Below, piece after piece: positions 10,795-23,000 of a stretch of 64,000 nucleotides of DNA (positions are counted from its first letter, which is position 1; every line of letters starts with the position of its first letter). A program made the translations under genes and the position numbers. This DNA is from Rhea pennata. Taxonomy: Eukaryota > Chordata > Aves > Rheiformes > Rheidae. The stretch is from positions 17,379,993 through 17,443,992 of the forward strand of contig NC_084668.1 of the NCBI RefSeq assembly GCF_028389875.1, in the 5' to 3' direction. The notes under the pieces were generated by a model. That model was not told where the DNA came from and made no database searches. It saw only the letters and a program-made list of their open reading frames with translations.

Positions 10795-11345
10795 TGTGCA
10801 CGGTCACACACCTCCCCAGCTCACTGACACGCACACAATCACACACGCAGTCACGCACACAGAACCATGCACTCTCCCATGCATACTTCCCTATTCACAG
10901 TCACACACACTTTCACACACAGTTGTGCACACACATGCATAAAATGCACAAAAACGTGTATCAACTCACAGATGACAACATAGTTGCGCACACTAACATG
11001 CACATGAATTCATGAACATCCAGTAATGCTTTTGCACATATTTGCATGTGAGAGTATTATTGTGCACAATCACACGCACATACACCTGCTCAGCCACACA
11101 TACAGCCACATACACACTTACGCACACTCACATATGCACACACTGCTGTGCACACAGACATATAGAGCCTCACACGATCACACCTACACAGACTCCCACA
11201 TATGCATGATCACACCATGATTGCATGCACATACGATCACGCACTACATGCAATCTCACACAATTGCACCCATGCAAATTTATGATCATACACATAGCAT
11301 TGCACACACATGCAATCACAGGCAGTCCCCCCATGCACACTCTCA
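10795..11345. repeat. Long CACA/TGCA alternating tract in the CXCR2 3'UTR
   Basis: About 550 bases of irregular CACACA, ACATGCACA and TCACAC alternation, the longest such block in the window. If the distal poly(A) signal is used, the CXCR2 mRNA carries it as a GU-rich 3'UTR. Confidence 0.8.
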
Positions 11346-11535
11346 CCATCACTGACATGCAGCAAGCACAGACCCATTTGACACCCATCTGAGAGTGGGG
11401 AGCCCTGAAGGGCTGTGCCTGGCACCCCAGGCCACGTCCCTGGAGTCTGTGCGAGGAGGCTGGGGTGTGAGGGAAGGGAGAGTCGGGCTCCTGGGGCCTG
11501 CTGCAAGCCAGGCAGCTCCTGGAGAGTGGCAGGGC

Positions 11536-12612
11536 TCAGAGGGTGGTGGAGGTGTTGGCAGAGGAGGAGGCAAAAGAGCTGCGGCCGTAGCGGGCCACAG
11601 CATCCTTGCTGATTAGCCCACGCTGGGCCAGGATCTTGAGGAAGCTGTTGCGAAACTTCTGCCCAATGAAGGCATAGATGATGGGGTTGATGCAGCTGTG
11701 GGCGAAACCCAGGACTTGGGTGACAGAGAGGGCTGTGTCGATGCGGTTCCTCCTCTCGCACGTCTCGGCAATGGCCCGAGTCCTCATGAGGGTGTCGCTC
11801 ACCAAGGTGATGTTGTACGGCAGCCAGCAAATGAGGAAGACCAGCACCACAGCCAGGATGACCTTCATGGCCCGTTGCTTCTGGGCATTCTTGGTCTGGA
11901 GGAGGGTGTGCACGGTGACACCGTAGCAGAAGAGCATCACCAGGAGAGGCACCGCGAAGCCAAAGGTTTGCGGGAGGACCCGCAGCACCACTCGCCACTT
12001 GGCTGTGTCCTCACCACCAATGCGCTCATAGCATACCGTGCCATTGCTGGGTGAGGTGAAGGCCTCTCGGAAGAGAAGAACAGGCAGGGAGAGCAGGATG
12101 GAGAAGACCCAGATGCCCAAGCAGACAAACTTAACCCAATGCCTCTTCTCAGTGGCTGCCCGGGTGGCATAAACGATGGCCAGGTAGCGGTCCACACTGA
12201 TGCAGGCCAGCAGCAGGATGCCGCTGTAGAAGTTGGCCTCCTGCAGCACAGAGATGGCCTTGCACATCACGGTGCCGAAAACCCATTCATGGGCCCGGTA
12301 GGCAGCCCAGAGTGGCAGACTGAGAGCGAAAAGCAGGTCTGCCACAGCCAGGTTGAGCAGGTAGACATCAGTGACAGAGCGGTTTGTTTGGCTGGAGGTC
12401 ACCACCAACACTACCAGTCCATTCCCCACCACACTGAGGAGGAAGACGAGGCAATAAATCACAACCACCAGGTACTTATTGAGGACAGAGCTATCAGGCC
12501 GACATGGGGAGGAGGAGATAGCAGTGTCGGGCATTGCAGTGCTGTAGTCATAGGTGTAGTTGTAAAGTGAGAAGAGATCAGAGAGATCTCCATTGAAGGA
12601 AATCGTCTCCAT
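11536..12612 (-). CDS. CXCR2: Interleukin-8-type chemokine receptor (CXCR2/CXCR1)
   Basis: One exon encodes 358 residues of a class A seven-helix receptor for ELR-type CXC chemokines that drives neutrophil/heterophil chemotaxis through Gi. The acidic, Tyr-rich N-terminus (LYNYTYDYS, residues 16-24) has an N-glycosylation site at N18 and likely sulphotyrosines. C117 and C194 form the conserved disulphide. DRYLAIV starts at 141, CWLP is at 262-265 and NPIIY at 309-313. The Ser/Thr-rich tail ends in STTL, the PDZ ligand of CXCR2. The start was set at METISF because a splice acceptor (CCTTGCAG) sits five bases upstream; an upstream in-frame ATG lies in the presumed intron. Length matches human CXCR2 (360). 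Only one receptor is present where mammals have two, so CXCR1/CXCR2 orthology is not certain. Confidence 0.93.
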   Translation of the reverse strand: METISFNGDLSDLFSLYNYTYDYSTAMPDTAISSSPCRPDSSVLNKYLVVVIYCLVFLLSVVGNGLVVLVVTSSQTNRSVTDVYLLNLAVADLLFALSLPLWAAYRAHEWVFGTVMCKAISVLQEANFYSGILLLACISVDRYLAIVYATRAATEKRHWVKFVCLGIWVFSILLSLPVLLFREAFTSPSNGTVCYERIGGEDTAKWRVVLRVLPQTFGFAVPLLVMLFCYGVTVHTLLQTKNAQKQRAMKVILAVVLVFLICWLPYNITLVSDTLMRTRAIAETCERRNRIDTALSVTQVLGFAHSCINPIIYAFIGQKFRNSFLKILAQRGLISKDAVARYGRSSFASSSANTSTTL

Positions 12613-12616
12613 TTTG

Positions 12617-15291
12617 CCTGCAAGGCACAAAGGCATCATGAGTGCAAGGCATGGTCTGAGTCAGAGGTAGCAGCATCTCTGCGTCCTCCACATCTCCATC
12701 CCCCAGCAGCGCCCCTCCATCCCTCTGCTGTGTCCCATGTCCATGCTGTGCCAGGTAATGGGCAATCCTACATGTGGACACTCTCACTCGTGTCCCCTTG
12801 TACAATATCTCCCCCCCCCCCCCCGCAACAGTTCAGTTGCTTCCTCGAGTCTTTCTCCCAGGGCAGAACCTGACCTATCATCTCCCAGGCCATGTCTGCA
12901 GCTCCAAATCAGCATGGTCCCAGAGCCATGCAGCTGCCAAGAAGAGCCCAGTTCCCCCCAGGCCGGGCAATGTTTGCTGTCAATCCCATACCAGAAACAA
13001 CACAGCACCAAGGACAAGTCCTCAGAGAAAGACCAGCCAAATCTCGTCCCAACCCTATCCCTTTCCTGTTCCCATCCATTCTCCCCTCCCACAAAGAAAG
13101 GATTTCCTGATTAGCATAGGTATCCTCCTGGGTCCCCACCACTGATCGACCATCTCATCTCAGGGTAGGGGCTTCTCATCAGTGCAGCACCTCTGCTTGA
13201 ATTCAGTCCCCTCCAGGAGGCACCTGGGCCCTTGAGCACATCTGGGGCCCTGAGATATATGTTGGTCCTTCAAGGACCTCTGAGCTCTTCAGGTATTTCT
13301 GCAGCCTTCAAGTACCTCTAGATCCCTCCAGCATCCCCAGCCTTTCCAGCATCTCTCCCCTGACTCTGCCCTTTCTGCCACCCCGCACAGCAGCAGTGCT
13401 GCCATCATGGTGTTAGAATGGAACTGGGAAGGCCTGAAAGGGATTTCATGCCTTTCTTCTCTCCCCAGGTCCTGTCCCTGTGTGACGAGTTCCCTCCCTG
13501 AGGTAGAAGGACATGTTGCCTTTTGCAGACTGCTTTGGAAACATTGCATGTCTCTGGTTTTCCTGTTCCTCTGCTCAGCATTGCTGGCTATCCCCATGCC
13601 CCTTTAGCGCTATTGTGGTGGGAACATCACAGAAACAGTTGCTTTTTCTGTGTCTCCTGGCATTTAGGACATTGCTTATGCACACCATCTGCATCTTCCT
13701 GAAGACTATAGGGTTTCATGTTTTTCCTGTTGTGGATTAAGGCTTCCTTTTCACTCTGGTTTTGTGCCTCTGCCCCGTTTCCTGGCTCCCTCTCCCCATC
13801 TGTGGAGTTGCCAGATCTGCTCAGAGGGTGCTGAGGCTCCACAGTGCTGGGAGCACTTGCCCTGAGCTGGCCTGGTTTGAACCCAGCCATCTCCCTGGGA
13901 ACAACTTTCCTCTTCTCTCTGGTGGCAACCTCCCCACTGCAGCTTCTGCTGGTGTCTCTGCCCTTTTGCTGAGTCTCTCTGCAAGGAATCCAGCTCCATC
14001 TTCTCTGTAGCCCGCACAGGAGAGCTGAAGACAGCAATTAGATCCGCCCCTTCACCCTTTCTTCTCCCAGCTGAACAAACCCAGCTCCTCCATCTCCCCT
14101 CTTATGTCCTGTCCACAGGGGATGGAGCAGCTCCAGTTTGTCAGTCTCTTCTGTACTGGGAGCCCAGAAGTGGACTCAGTGCCTAGCCAGGCTCCCACCA
14201 GTGCCAATGGAGGGACAAACCCTCCTTGGCTCTGCCAGCTCTGCTCCTGTGGAGATTCCTCTCCATCTCCCTGGAGGGCTGCATCCCAGGGCATTGCTGG
14301 TGCTCAAGGGGAAGGTCCCCAGGGCAGGGCTGCTGCTGGCTCCTCAGCCTCCATGGGCTCTGGGCAGAGTCAGACACTTGCACTCAGGGTAGAAGAGACA
14401 TGCTTCCCCTTGGGGTATTTTTGGCTTCTTGTTTTGACTCCCTCTCAAAATCCCTGTGGTTCCTCTGGGGACCAGATTTTCCCTGCCCCGTGCCACTCCC
14501 CTGCCATGGGTATCAGGCTCCCAGCCCAGCCCAGGGCTGCTCCGGAGAACAAGAAGCACCCAGTTTCCTCCCCAAACCTTCTGCCATGCAGGTCTCTTTG
14601 CAGGGGCAGGGAGGAGGGACAGGGCATGGGGAAATCTCCTCCCAGCCCACCGCCAAGTGCAAAGGAAATGGGAGCAGGTGCTTTCACCCACATCACCTGC
14701 ACTCCCAGGCCCCAGAGAAGAGAAGGATTTGCCTCCATTTGGGAGCCAGCTGAGATCAGCCCCAGGCACAGCCCCCGGGCTCACCCTCAACGCCAGCTCC
14801 TTCCTCGCCACGGCTAGCTACCCCCGTGCAAGGCAACCCAGCCCTCGGAGGCCAGCCAGACCCAAGAGACCATCCCAGCACAGCGAGTGCCCTTGCTCCG
14901 GCCCCACCTCGCTCCAAACATGGGGGCAGGCAGCAACTTAGCCGTGCAGCTCAAGGGGTGGCAAAGCCAAAGAAAAACCACAGGCTCTAGCCAAGCATCC
15001 TCGAGGACTCACCGGTTGCTTACTTAGATGTTTTCCTCCAAAGTCTGGGGTCTTTTGCCCTTCCTAGTCCGGTTCTTCTTGGGAAGCTCCCCTTGGATTT
15101 TGCCTGTCCTTCTCTCCTTGGTCTCAATCTCCACTGCGGGCTGACGTGGGGACAAATCCGGACGCAACCTCCAAACAGCTCCGGAGCGGAGCTTCACGGG
15201 AGCGCGAAGTGCTAGGGGCGCGTGAGGCCCGCAGAGGCTCGCGGAGCTCCGGCTCCCCGGCACGCGCCAGGAGAGCCGGAGGGTCCCTCAC
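12617..15291 (-). other. Presumed CXCR2 leader intron
   Basis: Runs between the acceptor before the CXCR2 start and a candidate donor at 15290-15291. It has moderate GC and scattered imperfect CT-rich repeats near 13200-13400. No conserved frame and no second chemokine-receptor copy or relic is visible. A weaker donor near 15010 may mark an alternative leader exon. Confidence 0.45.
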
Positions 15292-15405
15292 CTGCGCCGG
15301 CTGCCAGTGCCGCGGTGCCCTCGTGCCTCTGCTCCGCTGGCCGCTTTATGCCGCCTGGGGAGGAAGCGAGGTTGCAAAACCACCATCCAGCCCAAAGAGG
15401 AAGTG
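15292..15405 (-). promoter_or_regulatory. CXCR2: Candidate CXCR2 promoter with PU.1 and TATA-like sites
   Basis: On the minus strand, a TATA-like CATAAAG (15344-15350) is followed about 30 bases on by a short exon ending in CAG at 15292, then GTGAGG. On the plus strand AAAGAGGAAGTG (15394-15405) is a near-perfect PU.1 site roughly 80 bases upstream of the inferred start. Myeloid chemokine receptor promoters are known PU.1 targets; the link here is inferred from position. Confidence 0.45.
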
Positions 15406-15761
15406 GTAGCCAGAAGGGACCTTCTCCCGGCTCTCCGGACCGCCTTCCCTTGGGCAGCCCCCGCCACCCTCCTGCCCCATGGCGGGCGGCTCGGCTCTCC
15501 GGGGGCGGCAGCGCCCTTGGCCACCCAGCGGTCGGTCACTTGTGGGTGCATCTGGAGGGGAATCACCTCCTACCTGCAGTGATTCCCCCGTGGGTGCTGG
15601 CACCGTGAACCCGAGGGGGCCCACGGCGGAGGGTGGGGGAGGTTTCCATTCGGGGCCTCCCGGGTGCCACAGCCTCCCTGCAAGACCACAGGACCCCCCC
15701 CCCTCCGCGTGCCCCACGGGGGAGCATTTGCCCCGGGCAGTGAGCCAAAAGGAGGACGTGG

Positions 15762-15795
15762 CCCCGTGCCTCAGTTTCCCCTTTGACAGAGCCGA
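15762..15795 (-). repeat. MIR core fragment
   Basis: GTGCCTCAGTTTCCCCTTTG is the complement of the MIR core. It lies in the CpG-rich interval between CXCR2 and ARPC2. Confidence 0.5.
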
Positions 15796-16289
15796 GATTC
15801 GCCCTTCCCCGCCGCGCGCGGGGTGGTGCCGCCGGAGCAGGGCCAGCCGGCGGGAGGAACGGAGTCGGCTCCGGGCAGCGTGCCCCACGCGCGACGCCGT
15901 GGGGCCAAGCGGCTTCCAGGGCTGCCTCGGAGCCGGCGTTCAGTGCCCCAAGCCCAGGACCAGCTGCGCGGCACCCGCCGGGGACCCTGCAGAGCGGCAC
16001 CGCGGGGAGGTGCCCCACGGCCGCCCCACAGCGGCCCCGCTCCTGGGCACCCCTGGTGGGTGGCGCAACCCCCCCACACACACCCCCAAGGAGAAACCGC
16101 CAGGGCGGCAGCGGGGGGCTGCTGGCGGCCCCAGCCCCCAGCACCGGCTCCAGCGACGCCCCAGCCCCATGGGGGCCCGGGCTGTCCCTGCCCCGAAGCC
16201 AGCGGGAGCTGCAGTCTGGCCCCCCAGGCATGGGGCGACCACCTCCTGGGCAGGACGCCCTGCCTGACCCCACGCCCTCGGCACCCCCT

Positions 16290-16770
16290 TTGGTGCTCCC
16301 AAACCCTCGGGGTGCCCCCCAACCCCACCTCTGCCTGGGGCACCCACATGCCCCCGAGGCACCTCGTTCCCTCTGTGGGGGCACCCCACACTTTGGGGGA
16401 CCCATGGGCACCCCCACACTCCCTTGGGCTGCCCGAATGCCCTGGGGCATTGCCCCATGTTTTGGGGACCCCCCGAGGTACACCCACACTTTTGGGGCCA
16501 CCCTTACCCCTAGGGGTCCCCCCAAACTTTGGAGGACCCCATAACCCTGGGGCACCCTCCCACACTCCCCTGAGTCACCCCTGTGCCGCGGGGGGACCCC
16601 ACACTTTGGGGACCCTACAACCCTGGGTATCCCCACAGCCCCCTGGGGCGCCCCGGGGGCCCCCCAGAGCCCCCCACACTTTGGGGGGCCCCCCACTTCC
16701 CGGGGGGACCCCCTCCCTCAGCCGCCCCCGTGCCCTGGGGGCCCCACACACTTCGGGGTCCCCCCCGGGT
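16290..16770. repeat. Degenerate CCCCACACTTTGGGGACCC minisatellite
   Basis: Around a dozen imperfect units built on CACACTTTGGGG and CCTGGGGCACCC, with a spacing of roughly 35-50 bases, lie just upstream of the ARPC2 promoter. Each unit contains short self-complementary CCCC...GGGG arms. Long frames on both strands here are repeat artefacts. Confidence 0.65.
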
Positions 16771-16799
16771 AGCCCCGCCCCCCGCGCTCCCGTGGGCGG

Positions 16800-17030
16800 G
16801 GCTGAGGGCCGTGACGTCACGCGGCTGGAAGGGCGGGGCAGGGAGCAGGGGGAGCGCGCGCGCAGGCGCCGCCGCCGCCCGGCTCCGCCGCGGCCGGGCC
16901 GGAAGTGACGCGCGCGCCCGAGAGCGGAAGCGGCGGCGCAGGCTCGGGCGGGTCCCCGGTGCGCGCAGCGGGCTCGGCTCCCTCCGGCCTCGGCGCCCTG
17001 AGAGGCCGCTCCCCTCCCCCCGGCACCGAC
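16800..17030 (+). promoter_or_regulatory. ARPC2: ARPC2 CpG-island promoter and 5'UTR
   Basis: Contains a full CRE palindrome TGACGTCA (16812-16819), an ETS/NRF2-type CCGGAAGTGACG (16899-16910) and another GCGGAAG at 16924. It is strongly CpG-rich without a TATA box, as expected for a housekeeping gene. The start site is probably between 16900 and 16990. Confidence 0.7.
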
Positions 17031-20000
17031 ATGATCCTGCTCGAGGTCAACAACCGCATCATCGAGGAGACCCTCACGCTCAAGTTCGAGGGCGCCGCCG
17101 CCGGGTAGGGCCGGGCCGGGCCGGGCGGTGAATGGGGCCGGGCCGGGCCGGGCCTGGCTGGGGCGGGGACAGGGACAGGGACAAGGCCGGGGGCGGCCGG
17201 GCCTGGCGGGGGCTGGGGCCGGCCGGGAGGCGCTGGCGGAGCAGAGCGGCGGCGGGGCTGCGGGGGGTAGTGCTGGGCGGGGGGGGGGGTGCTGCGGGAT
17301 GACGGGGACGGGGAGGGGAGGAGTAGTCGCCGGGTCGGTGGGAGGTGGCGGGCCTGGTCTGGGAGGGCTAGTGCCGGAGCAGGGTGGCGGATGACGGGGC
17401 TGGGCCAGTACCAGGGCAGGACGCGGGCCTGCGGGATGATGGGGGCTGGGAGGAGAGCTGCAGGAAAGGGCTGGGTGGGGGTTAGTACCAGGGCAGGATA
17501 GGTGTCTGGGGGATCATGAGGCTGGTCTGGAGCTGGGAGATAGAGCTGCAAGTGGCTGGTCTGGGCTAGGGGGATGGAGCTGAGGCAGGGGAGCAGGAGC
17601 TCATTAGAGCTAGGGTGGAATGAAGGCCAAGATGAGGGGGCAAAGCTGGCAGACAGAACTAGAGCAGGGAGCCAGCCTGGGTGGGGTGGCTAGTGCCATG
17701 GCAGTGTGCAGGCCCGGGAGAATAGGAAGGGGCTGCAGAGGGTATGGAGCTTGAGAAGGAGACCTGAGGGGGTAGTGTTGGGGCAGATTATGGAGGGGGT
17801 TGAGCTGGGCTAGAGAAGCAAAGCTAGAGGAGGGGGGCTTCTGAAGAAGGGAACTGGTCTGAGGACATGGGGGATGAGGATATTGGGTTGGAGAAGGAGA
17901 AGTTGGCTGTAAAGATTGAGTTACTATGAGGGAAGAAGGTGAGATAGGGCTGAGAGAAAAAGTGAAGTTGGCCACATTAAAGGGCTCAGGACAATAAGAG
18001 GGATGGTGATGGTGCAAGGTCTTGGGGGGACAAAGGAGAGACAAAAAGGAGGACGTGGGGGCTGGAATAGGAAGCAAAGCCGGGAAGCAGAGCTAAAGGG
18101 AAAAAGGAAGGTCAAGGTGAGTGGAACTGTTGGGGCAGGGAAGGATGCTGCAGACAGAGCTGCACCTGGGGGGAGATAGGTTTACAGGGATGTTGCGGGG
18201 TTTCAGACTTAATCTGATAAAGCAATGTGCATCAGGACAAGCCAGTTCTAGGCCTGGAAAGTGTCCTGGCCCCAAGGGGGAGCCTGGTTTGCAGGGTGAG
18301 ACAGTTCAGTCCCTGCGGAGCCAGTGGTTATTTTACTAAGAGTGTAACTTTAGCCTCAGTGCAGAGGCTGTAAAGGTGGTTGTCTGAGCACAGTTTAGCC
18401 GTGGAAGACCATCACTTGGTATAAATGTCCTTACCTTTAGCCAAGCTGCTTGTGCTCTCACTGTGCTTGTGTGCTGGTGTGCGTAATCTTGGGCACCTTT
18501 GTGTGCTTTGTGTGTAGGCAAAGCCTTGAAAAGCAAAGTGCAGTAATATTATCTCTGGGGTGGAGCCTGTGTTCACAGAGCACAGGCCAAGCAGCCTGGA
18601 AAGAGACCCCCCTAGGCAGGTGCCTTTTTCTGTGTCACTTTTTCTTTAAGCTGCTTTTGAAGCTCTCCTGCCTTTTGCATTCAGAACTTTGACAGAGGCC
18701 ATTTCCTCTGGTTTCCCCTTTCAGCTGACTTCTGTGTTGGTTCTTGTGCTTTTTTTTTTCCATAAAATAACCTCACAGACTGCACTGCTTTGTGGGATTG
18801 GTGAGCTGCTTACCTCTCTGCAGTCTGGCTTTTTGTTCTTCCTGGGCGTGCTCATTTAATGCAACAAGTATCTCCAAAGCACAGGCACCACACGAAAACA
18901 GAAAACTCCCGGGTGACTGTGCTATGGTATTGCAGCTGCGTCCATTAGAAAATATTATGTATGTGGAGGTTAATGGTGTGTGTCAAAAATGCTCATTCAT
19001 CACAAGTGCATACTGAGGCACTCTTCCTGTTGGAACAAGAGAATGTGCTTGTGTCCTGAAGTTGAACTAAATACAGCAGTTGCAGTGGAGGTTCATAGCC
19101 ATAGGAGTTCATAGCCATCAAAAGGCTACATGCACATCAAAATCCTGGCTTCGTGCAACCAGAACTGAAGTTACTCATTCTGCAATGGTTTGCAGGCCTG
19201 CAAAGTTTCCATTTTGCTGTGCAGCAAAGCCTCACTTCTGCAACACCACGCTTGCCTGGCATACCACTGGTTCTTGGATTGATTCTTCTTGGTTGCTGTT
19301 GGTTTGGCTGGTGATATTCTGCCTCTTATTCATCTATAGGTTGCTTTTCTTTTTTTTTTTCTTAAGAAAAATAACAAACTAGATGATGTTTCTGTATAAT
19401 TTCTGTGTCTTGGGTATGTTGTTGAACAAGAGGAAGTTTATTTAGTTCTGCATTTTCTTTTGTGCTTGTGCTGAGGCTCTCCTGTCTAGGCAAGCACAGG
19501 GTGGAGACCAAGGTCTGAGATGGTGGAGAGGTGTGGTGTTTTTTTTTTGTTTGTTTTTTTCTTTTTTTCCCCCCCTCCAGGTTTCAAGTCTTACATGGAG
19601 TGGGTGTTACTCAGTATTTACTCATGTGAGACTTCTCCCTCAGCTACAGTTTCAAGGTGATTCCTGTGGTGCTGAGCATGGGAGCTGGGCAGGAGATGTT
19701 GCTACATTTCACTGTTTTTCTGATTGCTTTCCTGAGGCATGTCTCGGGGACAAATGCAGGACAGTCAGAGCAAAGACAAGCCTTAAGGGATGCAGTGATT
19801 GAGAGGAGTGAGTCTGGGCACTCAGATGGAATTGTTCCTGAGTTATTTGCTCTAAAATTGGAACTGGGCAGATGCGATATACAGATTTGTCTGTAGCAGT
19901 TATCTTAGTCAAGTGTGCCTAGTGGCTTCAGCACCAGTTTGGGAATCTGGCAGAGCAGGATTTGTTTCCAAATGCCTTGCCAGAAACTTGCTTTGGATAA

Positions 20001-23000
20001 AGGTTGTGTCACTTCCCTCTGTTTTGCCTGGCCATACCATGGAGATGATTCAACAGCCTCCCTGCAGAGCATTCATAGACCTTCAGGTGAGAGAAACCTT
20101 GTATTTCACCATATTATGTAGAACTAGGTCACGTTCAGAAGTCAGAGCTAATATGTGCTCATAGCATTACTGTCGTATGTGACATTTCACTAAAAGGCAG
20201 AAAAATCTGCTCTGCGTGGAGATCCATTAACTGTCTCTGAAATTCCCAGTGTGGGAGGTGCCTTGGCAGACTGCGAATAAAGATTACCACTTGAGGCAGG
20301 GCCTAAACGCTGCATTGGGAGAGTCTTACCTTGACAAGGTTCTTGGGGGTTGATAGCATACACATGAATAGGATAATTCCAAAAAGGCAAGTGAGTTTGT
20401 GTTTATGGGGAAAACCTATGGAAGTCTTAGGCCCATGGGCAGCCACCATTGAACACTGATATTTAGTTCCAAGTGGTTACAAATAATGGACTTGAATGCA
20501 TCTGATTTTTTTAATTAATATTTTTAATATTATAATTTCGTGTTTTGAATCAACATCCTTAAAGCAACCACAGTTTTAAATAAAGGCATAAAGCGACCAG
20601 AATCTGTTGAAATAATTTGAGATAGGAATTTGCTGCTGAAAGTTTAAAGTGTCAAAATGCAGGCTAGAGTAGGCAGGGAGGCAACAGCTGGTCAGTACCT
20701 GGGAACAAGTGTGCTGAAGTAATTAAGCATTTTTTGACATCATTTGAGCCTTTTGCAGGCTCAAAGAGCCTGCAAGAGGAGAATAAACTCTTTCCTAAGC
20801 TTTTGACAAATTCATCGTGACTTGAGAAACTGCCTAGAAGCTGAAGTCATGCTTGTGTTTTTCTCATTTCTGAGAACTGTGGTTTGAGGTGGCAACCTCT
20901 ACCAGTCTTAAAACCTGGCAGATCTTGTTTCTTGATCATTATTGCGTCCTTTTGCTATTCTTTTATCTGTGCAGAGAATTTTGATAATTGTTGTCTTCTG
21001 TATCTAGTGATTATTAGTTCTGTTTAATGTGTGGGGGAATTGCCTCCCAAAACAGGTTTGGCCTCTAGTGTTGACCTCCTCTGGTTTAACTGATTGCGGT
21101 GGAAGTGTGGCACAGTGCTTGTTTCACTGGGTTAAAATTTTCAGCCACATGTAGAATGCTCTAAATCACCAGTAAATTAATCATGTATCTCAAATTGATA
21201 CTTAGGATTTACCCACTGTGCAAGAGAAAACAAATTTGCATAAATGGAGAGCAGTGTGAGTGTTGGGGGTGAGGGAGAGAATGCCAGATTATTTTTTTTA
21301 TTTTAATAGGTACAAATCTGCAGGGTTTCATGACTATCAGCAACATAGGAAAATAACTGAAGTTTTAACTTCCGTGATGTATACTAGTTCCTGTAAGCCG
21401 AATGGATGGTTTGGCTAAGGCTGTACCCACATGCGTTGTGGTGTTTCCCATTCGTGGTCGTTTTGGTGCTGCTTCTCTCTAGAGCAGAGCACTTCAGCCT
21501 TAGTGCCCTATACCAGGAGGCTGAGCAGTTGGTGAAATTTGGTAACGTGAACTTTGTGTTTGTGATGTGACACGTGAAGTGAGTTCATCCTGGGGAAACC
21601 GCAGAGAGTCTAGAGGTTATCAGACATACTGGGAGCGTAGAGGAGCTTCAGATCCTCCTGGACAGGCATCAGAAGCTCCCTGCAAGAGCAACTGTGGCAG
21701 TTCAGGGTTGCAGCACTTCAAGGGGGCTCAGCAGCCCCACCAAAACAGAGGATGCCCTTCTTTTTGCTAACACAAGCACTTCTGTGGCTCGGAGGGAAAT
21801 GAGATTGGGGAAGTGACCTAGGTTAAAATTAACTAGGCAAAATGGGGTATTTTTAGCCCACGTGAGTTTCTTGATCCCATTCATTGTGTGAATGCTGCTC
21901 AGAGTGGTGCAGCAGGGGAGCAAGCAAAGTAGGGTGCTGGCTCAGTGTCCTTGCAAGCCCAGCTTACAGCCTTTCATCTTCCGTGTCAGAACAGGAAGAA
22001 CATTTCAGGTAGTAGCTCACCTGCTTCTATTCAAGCGGCATCTACTTAAACTCAAGCTGGCTGACACTGTGGTGGAGCAGATGAGGAGTGCTCAGGTGAT
22101 GTTGCTGGCAGAAAGTGCTTTAGCTGCGTGGGAACAACAGTATCATAAACTTCTGCTGTTCTGTATTGAATGTGTTTGAGTGTAGCTCCTGGGCTGCCAC
22201 CCTGCATCTGGCCCCAATCATCAGGGAAGGTGCATGTGTATTAATGGTGGATGGTGACCTACATCTGTCTGGAACAAGGCTGCTCTATGCTTTGGGGCAA
22301 AAACACGGCGGAGGAAGAGGAGGGAGTGACAGCCTAGGTCTGCAAAGGGTTAGGCAGGTAGTTCTGTCATCACTCCAGACTTAGTTCTCATCTCAAGTTC
22401 CCATAAGGCACTGCTCCATATTATACTCTGTTGGAACAGTTCCTAAGTGCCCCTAACACCTGCTCTTCTCTAGTGTCAAGCTCCAGTGGCTGCAGCACTA
22501 AAGAGTTTTAGTGAATGGTAGATACAAAATGATGCTCTTCATCAGAGACCTGCCACAGTGCTGGCGGTGGATTGCCCAGGCATGAGAATTGCCGGGGTCT
22601 TCTTGGAGCTGGACCAAAGACTTGCAGGGAGATGACCTGGCCAGGAGTATAACTGCACTTACCTGTGCTTTGCAGGAGTAGTGTGTGCTTTATATGCTGG
22701 AAATCTCAGTGCCTTGTTACCAGCAACCTCCTCCAGATTCTTGTGCCCTCTGCAAGGGAGAAGCTCAAGAGTGGAGGGGAACCTAGATGGGTGGGAGTCC
22801 CAAGCACCTTGCTCTGGCCACCTGGACCTTCTCCTTCAGGGCTGTGAGCCCTGTCCCCAGCAGGTCTCAGCTCTGCTCGTGGCTGCTGTGGGGTGCTACG
22901 AGTTGGCATGCGTGGGGGCTGCCGTACGCTGCTCAGCACCGGCCGCGTGACAGAGCACTTCTGCTCGAGTTCGTGGTGGGTGTGCTGCTAGAGCTATGGG

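Noticed and set aside
12613-12639. Upstream in-frame ATG extending CXCR2 by nine residues
   Set aside because: A splice acceptor lies between it and METISF, so it is probably intronic.
15563-16908. Long frames on both strands between CXCR2 and ARPC2
   Set aside because: They run through a minisatellite and CpG island and translate to periodic Pro/Gly-rich peptides with no conserved motif.
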